DNA from: Pseudovibrio sp. Tun.PSC04-5.I4
Lineage (GTDB): Bacteria > Pseudomonadota > Alphaproteobacteria > Rhizobiales > Stappiaceae
DNA length: 64,000 nt
Assembly (NCBI RefSeq): GCF_900104145.1
Contig: NZ_FNLB01000006.1
Coordinates: 2,361,501-2,425,500 of the forward strand
Reading direction: 5' to 3'
Of the stretch, positions 43,994 through 53,037 are shown piece by piece (the stretch's first letter is position 1; each line of letters opens with the position of its first letter). The notes beneath the pieces were generated by a model. The model was not told the origin of the DNA. It worked only from the letters and a program-made list of their open reading frames with translations, and ran no database searches. The position numbers and the translations under genes were made by a program.

Positions 43994-44134
43994 TTAATCT
44001 GTGCCGGGATGACTGCGCTCGTAAAGGCGCAGTTGCTTCTGGGGCATTCGGGTGTCCAGCACGCATTCCAAGTTACGGAATACGCAGTTCACCAGAACCC
44101 TTTCTTCGACAGATAAACGATCAGCACGGGCCAT
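43994..44134 (-). CDS. Small overlapping prophage protein, 46 aa
   Basis: From the ATG at 44134 a basic peptide MARADRLSVEERVLVNCVFR...KQLRLYERSHPGTD is encoded in another frame than the small membrane protein it overlaps by 46 bases. Composition is coherent and the stop is followed by the remnant region. No family is known to me; could be chance. Confidence 0.3.
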   Translation of the reverse strand: MARADRLSVEERVLVNCVFRNLECVLDTRMPQKQLRLYERSHPGTD

Positions 44135-44286
44135 CCGACCATAGCCATTCCTGCAAATGCGAATGACACGGTTATAGATTTCCCGTCGATGCGACAATTA
44201 TCAAATATATAATCCGCAATCGTCAGTCCGATTAGAACATAGAGTGCGGCAAATAATCCAAGTATACCCCATAGGATGATAGCCAT
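44089..44286 (-). CDS. Small two-helix membrane protein of the lysis region
   Basis: 65 residues with two hydrophobic helices (about 2-24 and 40-58) joined by a short polar loop (DNCRIDGKS) and a lysine-tipped C-terminus (SKKGFW). AGGAGA stands 5 bases upstream of the start. Size, topology and place in the lysis cassette fit a class II holin or a superinfection-exclusion protein; neither is proven. Confidence 0.6.
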   Translation of the reverse strand: MAIILWGILGLFAALYVLIGLTIADYIFDNCRIDGKSITVSFAFAGMAMVGWPVLIVYLSKKGFW

Positions 44287-44322
44287 TATTCATCTCCTGT
44301 TAGTTTGGGGTTTTATGACTGC

Positions 44323-44415
44323 TCAAAAAATGAGCGCAACTATTACTACTATAACTGCGGCAGCGACAAATCCAAGACCACGGTTGGCCCAAACCTCAAC
44401 ATCAAATTTGGTCAT
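44323..44415 (-). CDS. Mini membrane protein, 30 aa
   Basis: MTKFDVEVWANRGLGFVAAA continues with VIVVIVALIF and stop: a short polar head and one 15 to 18-residue helix. GGAGGAG lies 10 bases upstream on the minus strand. It lies between two other small membrane genes of the lysis region, with clean spacing, which makes it more credible than length alone would suggest. Confidence 0.45.
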   Translation of the reverse strand: MTKFDVEVWANRGLGFVAAAVIVVIVALIF

Positions 44416-44447
44416 CTGTTTTCATCTCCTCCTTGCTTCATAGATGC

Positions 44448-44720
44448 CTATTGTTTGTAAGCCTCAGTGAGGCGATCCAGCTTTCTGTCGATCTTCTCCA
44501 GCTGGAGATAGATCCCATCAATGCGTGTTTCCGCACGGGTCACACGCTCGGTCATGGCTCGGTTTGAGATCACTGTGCGCTCAAGGCTGATAACGCGCTC
44601 GTTGATGCTTGCAGCCCACCAGACAAAGCCGACAACCTGCACCAGTAGGGTCAGGACCAGAACGACTGGAACACGCTTGTCCAGTTGCCAGCGGGACGCC
44701 AACTGCTCCTGTAAGCTCAT
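44448..44720 (-). CDS. Phage membrane protein with coiled coil
   Basis: 90 residues: a short cytosolic start, one membrane helix (about 17-38, VPVVLVLTLLVQVVGFVWWA) and a long heptad-repeat coiled coil (RVTRAETRIDGIYLQLEKID, RKLDRLTEAYKQ). Such proteins occur in lysis or tail-end regions of alphaproteobacterial prophages and may assist a holin. The ATG overlaps the stop of the preceding lipoprotein gene. Confidence 0.7.
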   Translation of the reverse strand: MSLQEQLASRWQLDKRVPVVLVLTLLVQVVGFVWWAASINERVISLERTVISNRAMTERVTRAETRIDGIYLQLEKIDRKLDRLTEAYKQ

Positions 44721-44935
44721 CGCCAGCAGCCTCGCCGTTTTCCATTGCGATCATTGCCGGCCACCCGTTCCGCCCCAGCGCGGTCAACTCTGGTCAGCAC
44801 CACAAACCCAGGCGGGCTTAGATTGTTTTCAGTGAAGCCCGCGCAGTTGCTCGCACTCACCGTCTGGCACGCTGCGATCCCCAAGGTACTCACGACACAG
44901 ATTGTAATCGTCAAGATCCTGTAGATGGCCATCAT
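44717..44935 (-). CDS. Rz1-like outer-membrane lipoprotein (o-spanin)
   Basis: 72 residues: a lipoprotein signal with lipobox LGIAAC (Cys about 23), then CQTVSASNCAGFTENNLSPP as a short periplasmic part. Its first 107 bases overlap the end of the upstream inner-membrane gene in another frame. The Rz/Rz1 overlap is a hallmark of two-component spanins, which fuse the membranes in the last step of lysis. The C-terminal 20 residues are basic, unlike many Rz1 proteins. Confidence 0.7.
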   Translation of the reverse strand: MMAIYRILTITICVVSTLGIAACQTVSASNCAGFTENNLSPPGFVVLTRVDRAGAERVAGNDRNGKRRGCWR

Positions 44936-45113
44936 CCCGCTTCCTTTCCTGTTCCACTTTCACTGTCTGTTTGAGAGTTGCCTGCTCGGCGTCATCAAAT
45001 GCGCCTTGGCGTATCTGATGGTAGACAATTACAGCAAGCGCTATGAGGAGCAGAGCGGCCGCAATCGCCCGCCCTGCTCTGGTTCCTATCAGGAATGACA
45101 GAGCAGCTGTCAC
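44829..45113 (-). CDS. Rz-like inner-membrane spanin (i-spanin)
   Basis: 94 residues with an N-terminal membrane helix (about 15-32, AIAAALLLIALAVIVY) and a charged helical periplasmic part (DDAEQATLKQTVKVEQERKR) as in phage Rz proteins. It follows the endolysin gene directly, and the lipoprotein gene starts inside it in another frame. Together they form the likely spanin pair. Confidence 0.7.
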   Translation of the reverse strand: MTAALSFLIGTRAGRAIAAALLLIALAVIVYHQIRQGAFDDAEQATLKQTVKVEQERKRDDGHLQDLDDYNLCREYLGDRSVPDGECEQLRGLH

Positions 45114-45114
45114 G

Positions 45115-45897
45115 CTATGCCACTCGCGCTTTCTGGATCATCAGATACCCACCGATGCAAACGGCAGCTATCAGCGCAAAAGCAAAGCCCCATTGCAAAG
45201 GTCCAGAGCCGGCCAGGATGCCGGAAAAACCAGAAGCCGCGATGCTGGCTTTTGTAATCCCCTCAGGGGTAAGGAACGCACTCAACGCACTGGTGTCTTC
45301 CCCACGCGCTTTGGCTCCAACATCTTCTATGACTGCATCCTTTGCAGTCATAGTTGGCGGCTTTAGTTCAGGGGATTTATGTAGCGCAAGTTCAAGGGAT
45401 CGCTGTTTTACGGTCTTCACACGCTTGGACCAACCGTTTTTATTGTACGACCAGTTCCGCAATTTCTTCATGAACTTCAAACGCTCTTCGCTCAGTGCCC
45501 CAATCAACAAGATATCCGACCGAGTGTGAATAGCAGCAAGCGTCTCAAACCCTAAGACCCCATCAACTCCAACACCTAGAATGGTTTGCAGCGTCTTCAC
45601 CGCACGGCTAGGACCAGAGTTCACGGTAAAATCAAACATCGCGTAATCAAGACCAAGAGGGAGCTTATCGCCCTTTACAGCATCCCAGTATTGAGCACGA
45701 TAGATCTCAATGGCCTCGGATTCATTCATCTGCTTGACTTCTTGAACACTCACAGGCTGACCGCGCCACGCGCTCAAAGTCCCCTGCGTGATACCGTAGT
45801 TGGTTGGCCCTCCCGGATCAGCTTTACGGCTGCGATTAGAAAAACCGCCTTCAATGCTGAGCAGTTCAGACAGGACAAGTTCGAAGGTATGTTTCAT
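45115..45897 (-). CDS. Endolysin, GH108 family with C-terminal membrane helix
   Basis: 260 residues from the ATG at 45897 (GGGAG 8 bases upstream). The catalytic Glu is in IEGGFSNRSRKADPGGPTNY (E16), the signature of GH108 N-acetylmuramidases, followed by a peptidoglycan-binding-type region (LGVGVDGVLGFETLAAIH). An unusual extra C-terminal part has a membrane helix (GPLQWGFAFALIAAVCIGGY). It cleaves the cell-wall glycan for host lysis; the helix may tether it to the inner membrane. Confidence 0.88.
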   Translation of the reverse strand: MKHTFELVLSELLSIEGGFSNRSRKADPGGPTNYGITQGTLSAWRGQPVSVQEVKQMNESEAIEIYRAQYWDAVKGDKLPLGLDYAMFDFTVNSGPSRAVKTLQTILGVGVDGVLGFETLAAIHTRSDILLIGALSEERLKFMKKLRNWSYNKNGWSKRVKTVKQRSLELALHKSPELKPPTMTAKDAVIEDVGAKARGEDTSALSAFLTPEGITKASIAASGFSGILAGSGPLQWGFAFALIAAVCIGGYLMIQKARVA

Positions 45898-45959
45898 CAA
45901 GGATACTCCCATTAAAAAACCCACCTGAAGAGGCGGGAGGTGTGACAACGATCTGATGC

Positions 45960-46023
45960 ATCAAGTTTTCTGTAGGAGAGAGTTAAGCTTTGAGAAGCCC
46001 GAGCAAGCAGCATCGCTCCCCTT
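45960..46023. other. Short spacer before the fibre gene 3' end
   Basis: The space between the fibre stop and the endolysin start (45898-46023) contains no gene; the endolysin promoter or ribosome site lies here. Confidence 0.3.
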
Positions 46024-47391
46024 CTACCAGACACCAATCACAACAACATCGTGTGCTGTATTTGCCTTTTCAAAATAAGGATGGGAGGGCCGCAACCATT
46101 TGGAGAACCCGGTTTTGAAGCCATCTTTTGTTTTTGAATATGTCACTGGAATGCGCCCACCTGCTCCCGCAGTTGTCAGCACCACAAATTTACCCGCTTT
46201 GCTGGAAGGAAGAGGCTGGATGAAGGTATATTGATAAGTGCCAGTTCCCGCCCCTTTACAGGTCAAGTTGCTCCCCCAAAGTACTGTGCCGCTTGCATCA
46301 ACGTTAGCAGCCGCAATGATCCTTGGGTTCACAGCCAGCGTATTCAACTTTGCTGAATTCAGCTTTGCATCTGTGACGGACCGTGCTGCCAGCTTTGGCT
46401 CTGTGACGGCATTGGAGTAGATTTCATCAGGACCAACTGAACGCCTTTGGGCGAGTCTTTCAAGCCCCAGATTAGCGCGCGCCGCAGACTTGCTCGGCAG
46501 ATCACTGAGGTTGTTCGCCTTAGAAAGGAAGTCATTTGTGTCAGGCGTGGCAAGCTTCCAGCCATCAGATGTGAACATCTTCAGCTTCTTGTCCGGTACA
46601 TTGAAATACAGCGCGCCATCAATCAGATCATCGCCCTTGTTGTCGCTCACCGGATCTTCATCAAACGGCCCCAGATAGAGCTTGTTGAAGCGTTCAAAAG
46701 CCAGCTCGGAAGCCTCAAGCACAGCCTCTTCCAGATTGTCCAGCGCAGCCTCCGCCGCCGCCTTAGCTGCTTGCGCCTCGTTCTTTGCATCAATCGCCGC
46801 AGCCTTTGCCGTCAGCACAACCGCCGCTACATTTGCTTCATTGAGAAGAACATATCCTTCCTGCCCTTCAATCACTGCAAGCATTGCCGGGAAGCCAGTT
46901 TGTAAATCATCAGGATCCAGTTCCGCGCCAAGTCCATTGCGAACTGGCAAAGTCACACCGCCAACCGTTATAGTTACTGCACCAGTGTTATTTGCAACTG
47001 GAACAAAGACAACAAACTCCAACGCAGACACGCTCACACCCAAGCGCAACCCAGCGGTGATCGCATTGGCTGTTCCTCCAACATCAATCAGCCGCGTGAT
47101 GCTATCGGCAAGGTCCCGCACATAGTGCCAGGCACCATCCTTCCACTGGTAGTATCCGCTCAACGCTTGATCGGGATCTGCCCCAACAATGGCGGGAGTG
47201 TAATTCTCCCGATTAGTGATCGTATAAAGCTCAGCCCTGGTCTTCACCAGAACAGCACCAAGCGCCTTGCCAATTTCCAATTGTCCAAGATAGGCGATGA
47301 TCTCAGCTTTAACGGGATTGTGCGCAGGTGTGCTGTTCAGGCCGTATGTTTCATTGTCACGCCAGACCATTTCCTTGGTAAGGAAGTTCAT
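46024..47391 (-). CDS. Tail fibre protein
   Basis: 455 residues from the ATG at 47391 (MNFLTKEMVWRDN). The N-terminal third is a tail-attachment region. The middle has an alanine-rich coiled coil (AKAAAIDAKNEAQAAKAAAE) and a repeated shaft motif (NNLSDLPSKSAARANLGLE) typical of phage fibres. The C-terminal part (about 350-455) is a beta-rich tip for receptor binding. The tail-tip gene lies 26 bases upstream. Confidence 0.82.
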   Translation of the reverse strand: MNFLTKEMVWRDNETYGLNSTPAHNPVKAEIIAYLGQLEIGKALGAVLVKTRAELYTITNRENYTPAIVGADPDQALSGYYQWKDGAWHYVRDLADSITRLIDVGGTANAITAGLRLGVSVSALEFVVFVPVANNTGAVTITVGGVTLPVRNGLGAELDPDDLQTGFPAMLAVIEGQEGYVLLNEANVAAVVLTAKAAAIDAKNEAQAAKAAAEAALDNLEEAVLEASELAFERFNKLYLGPFDEDPVSDNKGDDLIDGALYFNVPDKKLKMFTSDGWKLATPDTNDFLSKANNLSDLPSKSAARANLGLERLAQRRSVGPDEIYSNAVTEPKLAARSVTDAKLNSAKLNTLAVNPRIIAAANVDASGTVLWGSNLTCKGAGTGTYQYTFIQPLPSSKAGKFVVLTTAGAGGRIPVTYSKTKDGFKTGFSKWLRPSHPYFEKANTAHDVVVIGVW

Positions 47392-47416
47392 GGATCTACT
47401 CCTGATTTGGGGAAGG

Positions 47417-49225
47417 TTAAACAGTCGCTGTTGCGACCTCAGGATCAGACCAGTCACTGTTCTGTCCCAAGATCGAGCGGGCTCTCATGCGGAAGCGGTA
47501 TTCAATATTCTGCGTCAAAGCTTCTGTTTTAATGTTGGAGGCGTCAGAATTGGCCTGCGCATATTTAGCTGTTCCACCGCTGGTCTTGATGTATTCAAGC
47601 TCATAAAAGAGTGCATCTGAAAGCCGTGTGAAGGAGGCAATTGCAACAATGCTGCCGCCCTGCTGCTGCATTTCAATAGCGAACTCATCCACACCGGGAA
47701 TTGCTTGCGAGCCAATTTTCACAGGAGGCGCACCCTTTTCGCCTTCCTCCTCAGGTTCAAAATCGTAAAGACTTCTGGGAACCACGATGCCCTCAAAGTG
47801 GTGAGTAAAGGTCTCCAGATTAAAGGTCGGCGTTCCGATCAGTTCCAGATATGCCTCCACCAAATGCGGCGGATCGGTGATTTTAACAAAGCGGCGAAAC
47901 GGTAATTGCTCGCTGGCAAAGTAATCGCAGACCACTCTCACCCGTGGGGCTTTGGCGCGAATGTAGGCAATCTTTTGCATCCGCCGCATATGATTGTGGC
48001 GCTGCACGGCGCTGTTATCTACGGTGATGGATCTTGGATCTGAATCTTCAACATAAGGCTCTCCATAAATCACAGCGGTATCTTCGCTGTAATCCAGTTC
48101 TGGATTGGTCCAAAGACCGCGCACAGTCTCAATGTTGGAGGCCGGACTGCGATTGGCGAGGAAGTCCATGCTCTGGATGCTTTTGGTTTTGAGATGAATA
48201 TCCGGCTCGGCCCACGTTCCTGCGTGAACGGCTATTTTTCCATCGGCATCAGTGTAAAGAACCATCTCCCCCGCTTCATCCAGTATTCTGCCGATGTGGG
48301 TTGGATCATTATTCTCCCGGCCATGCAGACCGCCATGATAGGCAGGCTCAAAGTCACCGCTGAAGTTCTCAATCTGCCGGTCACACACATCAGCCCCTTG
48401 CGCCCAGCTGGTCAGGTTGATCTGATCAAGGGACAACGCGCCGCCATAGGGAGCCAGTAGTAAATCCAGGCGGATAAGGCACAGGTTTTCGGAGTATTTG
48501 TAGCTTTCATCTCTGGGGTCAAAAACATGTTTTCCGCGAACCTGTGAGGAGATTGAGGGGAACCCGTAGGGGTAGACCGTTGTATGGTCCTGAGCGCGGA
48601 CGCTTTTGCAAATGAACAGAACACTGGCGATGCTGTCGCCGCGATGATCCTCACTCCAAATCTGGCTGAACTTATCCACCAGCTGCTCATAAGGCAGGCC
48701 AACCAACGCCCCGACACGCTCTAAAATCCGAACTTTGGACTTTCCATTAAGCCGGTAATATTTGTGCGCATCCTCATCTTCACTCAAGGATTTGGTGACA
48801 TTCCCATTGTCATCAACCTCAACGGCTGCATCACTTAAATAGTGCTTTTCAAAACTATCAATTTTATGGGAGGCATGGGCAATGAGCATATAGGCCGTGC
48901 CGTCGCGCTCTTCCAAAAACATAATGTCGCCAGCCTTGCGCACTGTGCCATACACATAAGAACGTGATGGAACACCTTGCTTCTGGTTGACTTTGCCATC
49001 GGCTACACTGGGGATTGGAGCCGCATTGTCTTTTGTCAGCTGGCTTCCCAAAAGAGCATTCCCAGCCAGACTAATCCCAGCGGACAGGCCCACGCCAATA
49101 GCCCCCACAGCAATGGCGGAGACCGCCGCGCCTGCTAAAATAGCCTGCGTTGCTACTGACGCCCCCAAAATAGCAGCTCCATTTGACAATAAAAAAGCAA
49201 TACCAAGTGCAATCGTTTCTGGCAT
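47417..49225 (-). CDS. Tail tip / host-specificity protein (gpJ-like)
   Basis: 602 residues from the ATG at 49225, which shares one base with the upstream TGA. The N-terminal region is hydrophobic and glycine-rich (residues 1-60). Central motifs SRSYVYGTVRKAGDIMF and WTNPELDYSEDTAVIYGEPY fit the phage J/GTA tail-tip family, and a fibronectin-III-like domain lies at the C-terminus (YELEYIKTSGG, IEYRFRMRARSILGQNSDWS). It forms the tail tip and contacts the receptor or DNA-ejection machinery. Confidence 0.8.
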   Translation of the reverse strand: MPETIALGIAFLLSNGAAILGASVATQAILAGAAVSAIAVGAIGVGLSAGISLAGNALLGSQLTKDNAAPIPSVADGKVNQKQGVPSRSYVYGTVRKAGDIMFLEERDGTAYMLIAHASHKIDSFEKHYLSDAAVEVDDNGNVTKSLSEDEDAHKYYRLNGKSKVRILERVGALVGLPYEQLVDKFSQIWSEDHRGDSIASVLFICKSVRAQDHTTVYPYGFPSISSQVRGKHVFDPRDESYKYSENLCLIRLDLLLAPYGGALSLDQINLTSWAQGADVCDRQIENFSGDFEPAYHGGLHGRENNDPTHIGRILDEAGEMVLYTDADGKIAVHAGTWAEPDIHLKTKSIQSMDFLANRSPASNIETVRGLWTNPELDYSEDTAVIYGEPYVEDSDPRSITVDNSAVQRHNHMRRMQKIAYIRAKAPRVRVVCDYFASEQLPFRRFVKITDPPHLVEAYLELIGTPTFNLETFTHHFEGIVVPRSLYDFEPEEEGEKGAPPVKIGSQAIPGVDEFAIEMQQQGGSIVAIASFTRLSDALFYELEYIKTSGGTAKYAQANSDASNIKTEALTQNIEYRFRMRARSILGQNSDWSDPEVATATV

Positions 49226-49629
49226 CACACCCTCCACATCTTCAGGACCGGCGCATGAAGGGCTTCAAAGCCTATGCCCCAGTGAATTTGCCAGTGCTGA
49301 CCGTCCCAGATCGCGCCCCATTGGCGCAGCACATCATGACCACTTCCAACCACACCAACGCAGCCAGGCGTGCGCTTTGAACTCTGCTTCAGTCCGGCCC
49401 GGCGCGCACAGCCATCAACCAGGCCAAGCGCCCCGCCGGATGACTTGAGAAGGTCTTCCATTTCATCTCTTAAGGAATAGGTGCCACGTAAGCTGGCCGC
49501 CCCGTCGCTATACCCGTTGGCACACGCCCAATCAGCCAGCACAAGGCAGCAGTCCGATGTTCCGAACGCAAAAGGCAGCTGGCGACGATCCAGCAACCAG
49601 CGCTGCAGATGGATCAAAGACGCGGCCAT
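49225..49629 (-). CDS. DUF6950-type phage tail protein (NlpC/P60-like)
   Basis: 134 residues from the ATG at 49629. The motif FAFGTSDCCLVLADWA holds a cysteine as in NlpC/P60-type peptidases, with a histidine in WQIHWGIGFEAL. In siphophages a similar peptidase is located between the tail assembly and tip genes and opens the cell wall during DNA entry. It overlaps the genes on both sides. Confidence 0.72.
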   Translation of the reverse strand: MAASLIHLQRWLLDRRQLPFAFGTSDCCLVLADWACANGYSDGAASLRGTYSLRDEMEDLLKSSGGALGLVDGCARRAGLKQSSKRTPGCVGVVGSGHDVLRQWGAIWDGQHWQIHWGIGFEALHAPVLKMWRV

Positions 49630-50201
49630 GTGATGGACTTGCTCGCCATTAAAACAAGACGCTCGCAACAAAGATCCTGCGGCAGATCAGGATTGGTTTT
49701 AAGCGAATAGGCCCGCTGATCTGCGTCAGAGAGGACCGAGTTCCGGCGCGATTTGCGGGCATGGAATGCGTTGGCCACACTGAGCGTAACCGTATGTTTT
49801 ATGTACGGCTGCTCTTGATCATCAATTGCCTTGCGGGAGAATTTAATATCAATGATCTCGCCAGTGAACTTCACAACGGGACCTGAGGCAAGGGCTTCAA
49901 AATGTTCATTACAACTTTGCAGCAGGACCTGGACACGCGAGCCAATGATGTCGCTCTCCTGCGTTTCCTCATAAGCCAGATCGGCGATGTCCTGCGGTAT
50001 GCCGGAAAGGCTCATTTCCAGAACAGAGGCTTCACCAGAAAAGGCATACTGGATGTTGGTAAACGCATCTTCCGGCAACTGGCCGCCGGCACGCCAAAGA
50101 TGATTGTCGCGGTCCATATGGGCACCCGAGCCAAACCAGAACCGCGCAGTCGTACCCGGAAAGTCCATTTTAACAAGCACCATAACTTTTCGAGTGCTCA
50201 T
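49614..50201 (-). CDS. Phage tail assembly protein
   Basis: 195 residues. N-terminal ARFWFGSGAHMDRDNHLWRA and a middle SRVQVLLQSCNEHFEALA resemble tail proteins found between the tape measure and tip genes in GTA-like and siphophage tails (distal tail or hub region). No signal or membrane part. Start overlaps the preceding gene by four bases. Confidence 0.65.
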   Translation of the reverse strand: MSTRKVMVLVKMDFPGTTARFWFGSGAHMDRDNHLWRAGGQLPEDAFTNIQYAFSGEASVLEMSLSGIPQDIADLAYEETQESDIIGSRVQVLLQSCNEHFEALASGPVVKFTGEIIDIKFSRKAIDDQEQPYIKHTVTLSVANAFHARKSRRNSVLSDADQRAYSLKTNPDLPQDLCCERLVLMASKSITWPRL

Positions 50202-50911
50202 GAGGCGGCCTCCTCATCCCAGTAATCAATCGCCTCCACAAAGCTCAGCGACTTGTTTGTCACCGGCGATAAACCAAACTCCATGTCCATCTGGTTGTCG
50301 CTGGCAAGGTGCATAAGGCAGGTTGGCTCACTCACATTGAGCAGCGCACCTGCCGGAATTTTAGCCCGCACCGCCGGGAAGATTGGAAGTTGGATCACAT
50401 CACCGTTTTTCTCAATGACAGGCCCGCTTTCATAAAGCGCATGGAAATAACTAAACCGGATTCCAGACAGGCTCAAACCCTCCTGCAAGCCGCGCAGTTT
50501 AACAACCGTTGAGCCAATCTGAGCTTGTTCTTCCATTTGCAACAAGGCCGGCTCATTGCGATAGGAAGCGCCGTCAGAAAACGTTGAGCCATCGCTATGG
50601 GCGACAAAGGAACGCTGTGCTTTGGCAAGCTTTTGCAGCCGCGATCCGACATGATAGGCTGGCACAATCACAAGCCCGGAGCGTCCTTGCAACGCAACCC
50701 GGATCGCATTCCATGCTTCCTGATGGAGCAGGTCCCGGCTCATTACTAAAATGTTTGAAAGGCTCGCCTGCCAGAACCCCAGATCGGTTTGCGTGGTGAG
50801 TTCAAACCCGGAAAGCGTTCTCCCGCCCCTGCGCGTAAATGGTCTTGAGTGGAAGGCGGGAATGTCTTGTGTTTGGAACAAATTGTGCGGCCAGTGTATG
50901 AGTGAACTCAT
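50198..50911 (-). CDS. Phage distal tail-type protein
   Basis: 237 residues, beta-rich without membrane segments; motifs LFQTQDIPAFHSRPFTRRGG near the N-terminus and LHLASDNQMDMEF near the C-terminus. Its place directly after the tape measure gene is that of the distal tail protein. No stronger evidence; overlaps both neighbours by four bases. Confidence 0.65.
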   Translation of the reverse strand: MSSLIHWPHNLFQTQDIPAFHSRPFTRRGGRTLSGFELTTQTDLGFWQASLSNILVMSRDLLHQEAWNAIRVALQGRSGLVIVPAYHVGSRLQKLAKAQRSFVAHSDGSTFSDGASYRNEPALLQMEEQAQIGSTVVKLRGLQEGLSLSGIRFSYFHALYESGPVIEKNGDVIQLPIFPAVRAKIPAGALLNVSEPTCLMHLASDNQMDMEFGLSPVTNKSLSFVEAIDYWDEEAAS

Positions 50912-53037
50912 CGGTGGTCCCCACCCCTGTTTTGAGTGAAGGAATTAACATCGCCAATCGTTTGCTGGCGAGCTTGCTTTAAGGTTTCCTTTACTATCTG
51001 AGGCCCGAACACTTTTAAAAGTTTCAAAGTAACGCTCGCTGAACGCTTATCAACGTGCGCATCAAGCTCAGAATTAAACATCAGCGAGATCTCAACTTTA
51101 TCTGGGCTGCTCTGGTTGGAACCTGAGGGAACTGGCGGGAGGGATGGCAAGGACGGACCTGACAAGGACGGTGTTTGCCCGCCAACAAAGCCGCCTGCAC
51201 TATATCCCGTGGCGCGCTTGTGCAGGGCTTCTAAGTTGCGCGGACCAAGCCTTCTGGTCGCCTCACTGGAAAATACATATTCGTTCCCGTGAACAATTCC
51301 TTTGGGTTCATACTTGCCGCCCGGCCCGGTATAACCGCCGCCATCAAACCCCATGAGCGAACCAAGCCCGCTAAGTACTCCGCTCGCACCAAACAAACCA
51401 GAAAGCGGTCCCTGCCCTAGGAAGGCTGCCTGCAAAACGGCATCTGCCATCGACTGAATAAACCGGTCAAGCGCATCACTGCCAGTGTCAATTGCTGCCG
51501 TAATGGAGGAAAACTGATCAGCCATCATCTGGTTGCCAAAGGCAGAGAGTTGGTTGAGTTGTTCCTGTGATTTTGATTGGCTATCGAGCTTTTTGACAAG
51601 CTCCCCGATTTCCTGTTTTTGTTTGTCAGTAGCGCTAGAGCCAGCAGCTCTGAGTTCATTCATTATCCGCTGCTGCAAGTTGGTCTTACCGATCAGCTCA
51701 CTTTCAAAGGTCAACGCGGAAACAATCCGTTCAATCGCTTCTGCTTCTTTGATCGCCGCTTTTGCAGCTTTACCGCGAAACGCATCCACCTGCGGCTTTA
51801 CGACGGCTGCAGCAGCGGGCGTGTCAGGTGTTAAGGCCTGATTACTGCTGTTGTCGCGAGTGCGTTTATTCAAGATTTCCTGAACAAGCTGGAACTTGGT
51901 TTCCAAAGCGCTGATTTGCTCCAACAGCGCCTGTTCGTTCATGCTGTCAGTCTTCAGGAATACTTGTGTCAGCGATCCTGAATTTAATCGCTCTTGTGTA
52001 ACAGCCAGGCGTTTATTCAAATCCTCTCGCGTGGCCTCAATTTTAGCCAGAGCCTTCTCAAGGTAACCAGTTGAGAACCCCACAGGGTTAAAAGCCCCAT
52101 CCTTACCCGTTAGCAGATCAAGATCAGGCTCAACGAGCTGATCAAACAGCCCATTCAAGCCCTCCTTTGCAAACCCGTCCTTGAATACTTCTTTGAGTTC
52201 ACGGGCTTTTTTAACGACCGCAGCCATGTTCTCACTGAAGTTAACCAGATATGGACCCACATCAATCAAGGCAGCTTTAAGTTGCTTGTCCAGAGCATCT
52301 GAGGCATTCCCCAAACGGTTCTGCATTTGCTCTGCCTGATCAAGAACCTTATTCTCAATGATGTTACCAAGAGCTTCAGCCTTTCTTCCGGCCTTGTCCA
52401 TGGCACCAGACCCAAGCTCAAGAACACGGACCAGGTCCGTTCCCCGCTGACCAAATGCAGCCTTGACCAAAACGGCTTTTTCCTCTGCGCTCTTAGCGCG
52501 CGATACCGCATCAGCGTAAAGCCTCAAACGCTCCTCACCACTGGACGCATTCTGGATCGCTTTCAGCAAACCTATATCGGCCTTTTCCAAAGCCGAATAC
52601 AGCTCGCCAGTCTCATACTTTGCTTCCCCAACTCCTATCGTGAACTTGCGCAAAGCACTATCAAGAGTAGAGGTTTCAATGGACGCCTCTCCTGCCATAA
52701 AGGCCAGCGTTTGATAAAACTCCCCATTCAATCCGTTTTGTCTTGCTGTCTTTGCAACCTTGTCAAAATCTTCAAGGCCTTGCCTGGCAAGGGTCAAAGC
52801 ACCAGCCAGAGACAACGCCCCGGCAGCAGCCCCGATAAAGGACAAGGAGCCAATCGATTTAACGAGCCTTCCAGCCTGTCGGCTGGTATTTCCCATCTGT
52901 CTATTAAAACCACGAACGGACTTTTCGTTACGAGAAAAGCTGCCTTTGGTTTGCTTCTCCAAACGGGCGAGCTTCTTTTCCATGTCCGATGTTCGGGCAT
53001 CAAATAGGGTGATTACTTTCTGGGTTTCATTTGGCAC
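50908..53037 (-). CDS. Tape measure protein
   Basis: 709 residues, largely alpha-helical. The N-terminus (about 20-60) is a lysine/arginine-rich coiled coil, then a hydrophobic segment (IGSLSFIGAAAGALSLAGAL) that could form the ejection channel. The C-terminal part has Gly-rich FDGGGYTGPGGKYEPKGIVH, the prophage tail-length family signature. Its length sets tail length and predicts a tail of about 105 nm if 1.5 angstrom per residue applies. The start overlaps the chaperone extension gene. Confidence 0.9.
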   Translation of the reverse strand: MPNETQKVITLFDARTSDMEKKLARLEKQTKGSFSRNEKSVRGFNRQMGNTSRQAGRLVKSIGSLSFIGAAAGALSLAGALTLARQGLEDFDKVAKTARQNGLNGEFYQTLAFMAGEASIETSTLDSALRKFTIGVGEAKYETGELYSALEKADIGLLKAIQNASSGEERLRLYADAVSRAKSAEEKAVLVKAAFGQRGTDLVRVLELGSGAMDKAGRKAEALGNIIENKVLDQAEQMQNRLGNASDALDKQLKAALIDVGPYLVNFSENMAAVVKKARELKEVFKDGFAKEGLNGLFDQLVEPDLDLLTGKDGAFNPVGFSTGYLEKALAKIEATREDLNKRLAVTQERLNSGSLTQVFLKTDSMNEQALLEQISALETKFQLVQEILNKRTRDNSSNQALTPDTPAAAAVVKPQVDAFRGKAAKAAIKEAEAIERIVSALTFESELIGKTNLQQRIMNELRAAGSSATDKQKQEIGELVKKLDSQSKSQEQLNQLSAFGNQMMADQFSSITAAIDTGSDALDRFIQSMADAVLQAAFLGQGPLSGLFGASGVLSGLGSLMGFDGGGYTGPGGKYEPKGIVHGNEYVFSSEATRRLGPRNLEALHKRATGYSAGGFVGGQTPSLSGPSLPSLPPVPSGSNQSSPDKVEISLMFNSELDAHVDKRSASVTLKLLKVFGPQIVKETLKQARQQTIGDVNSFTQNRGGDHR

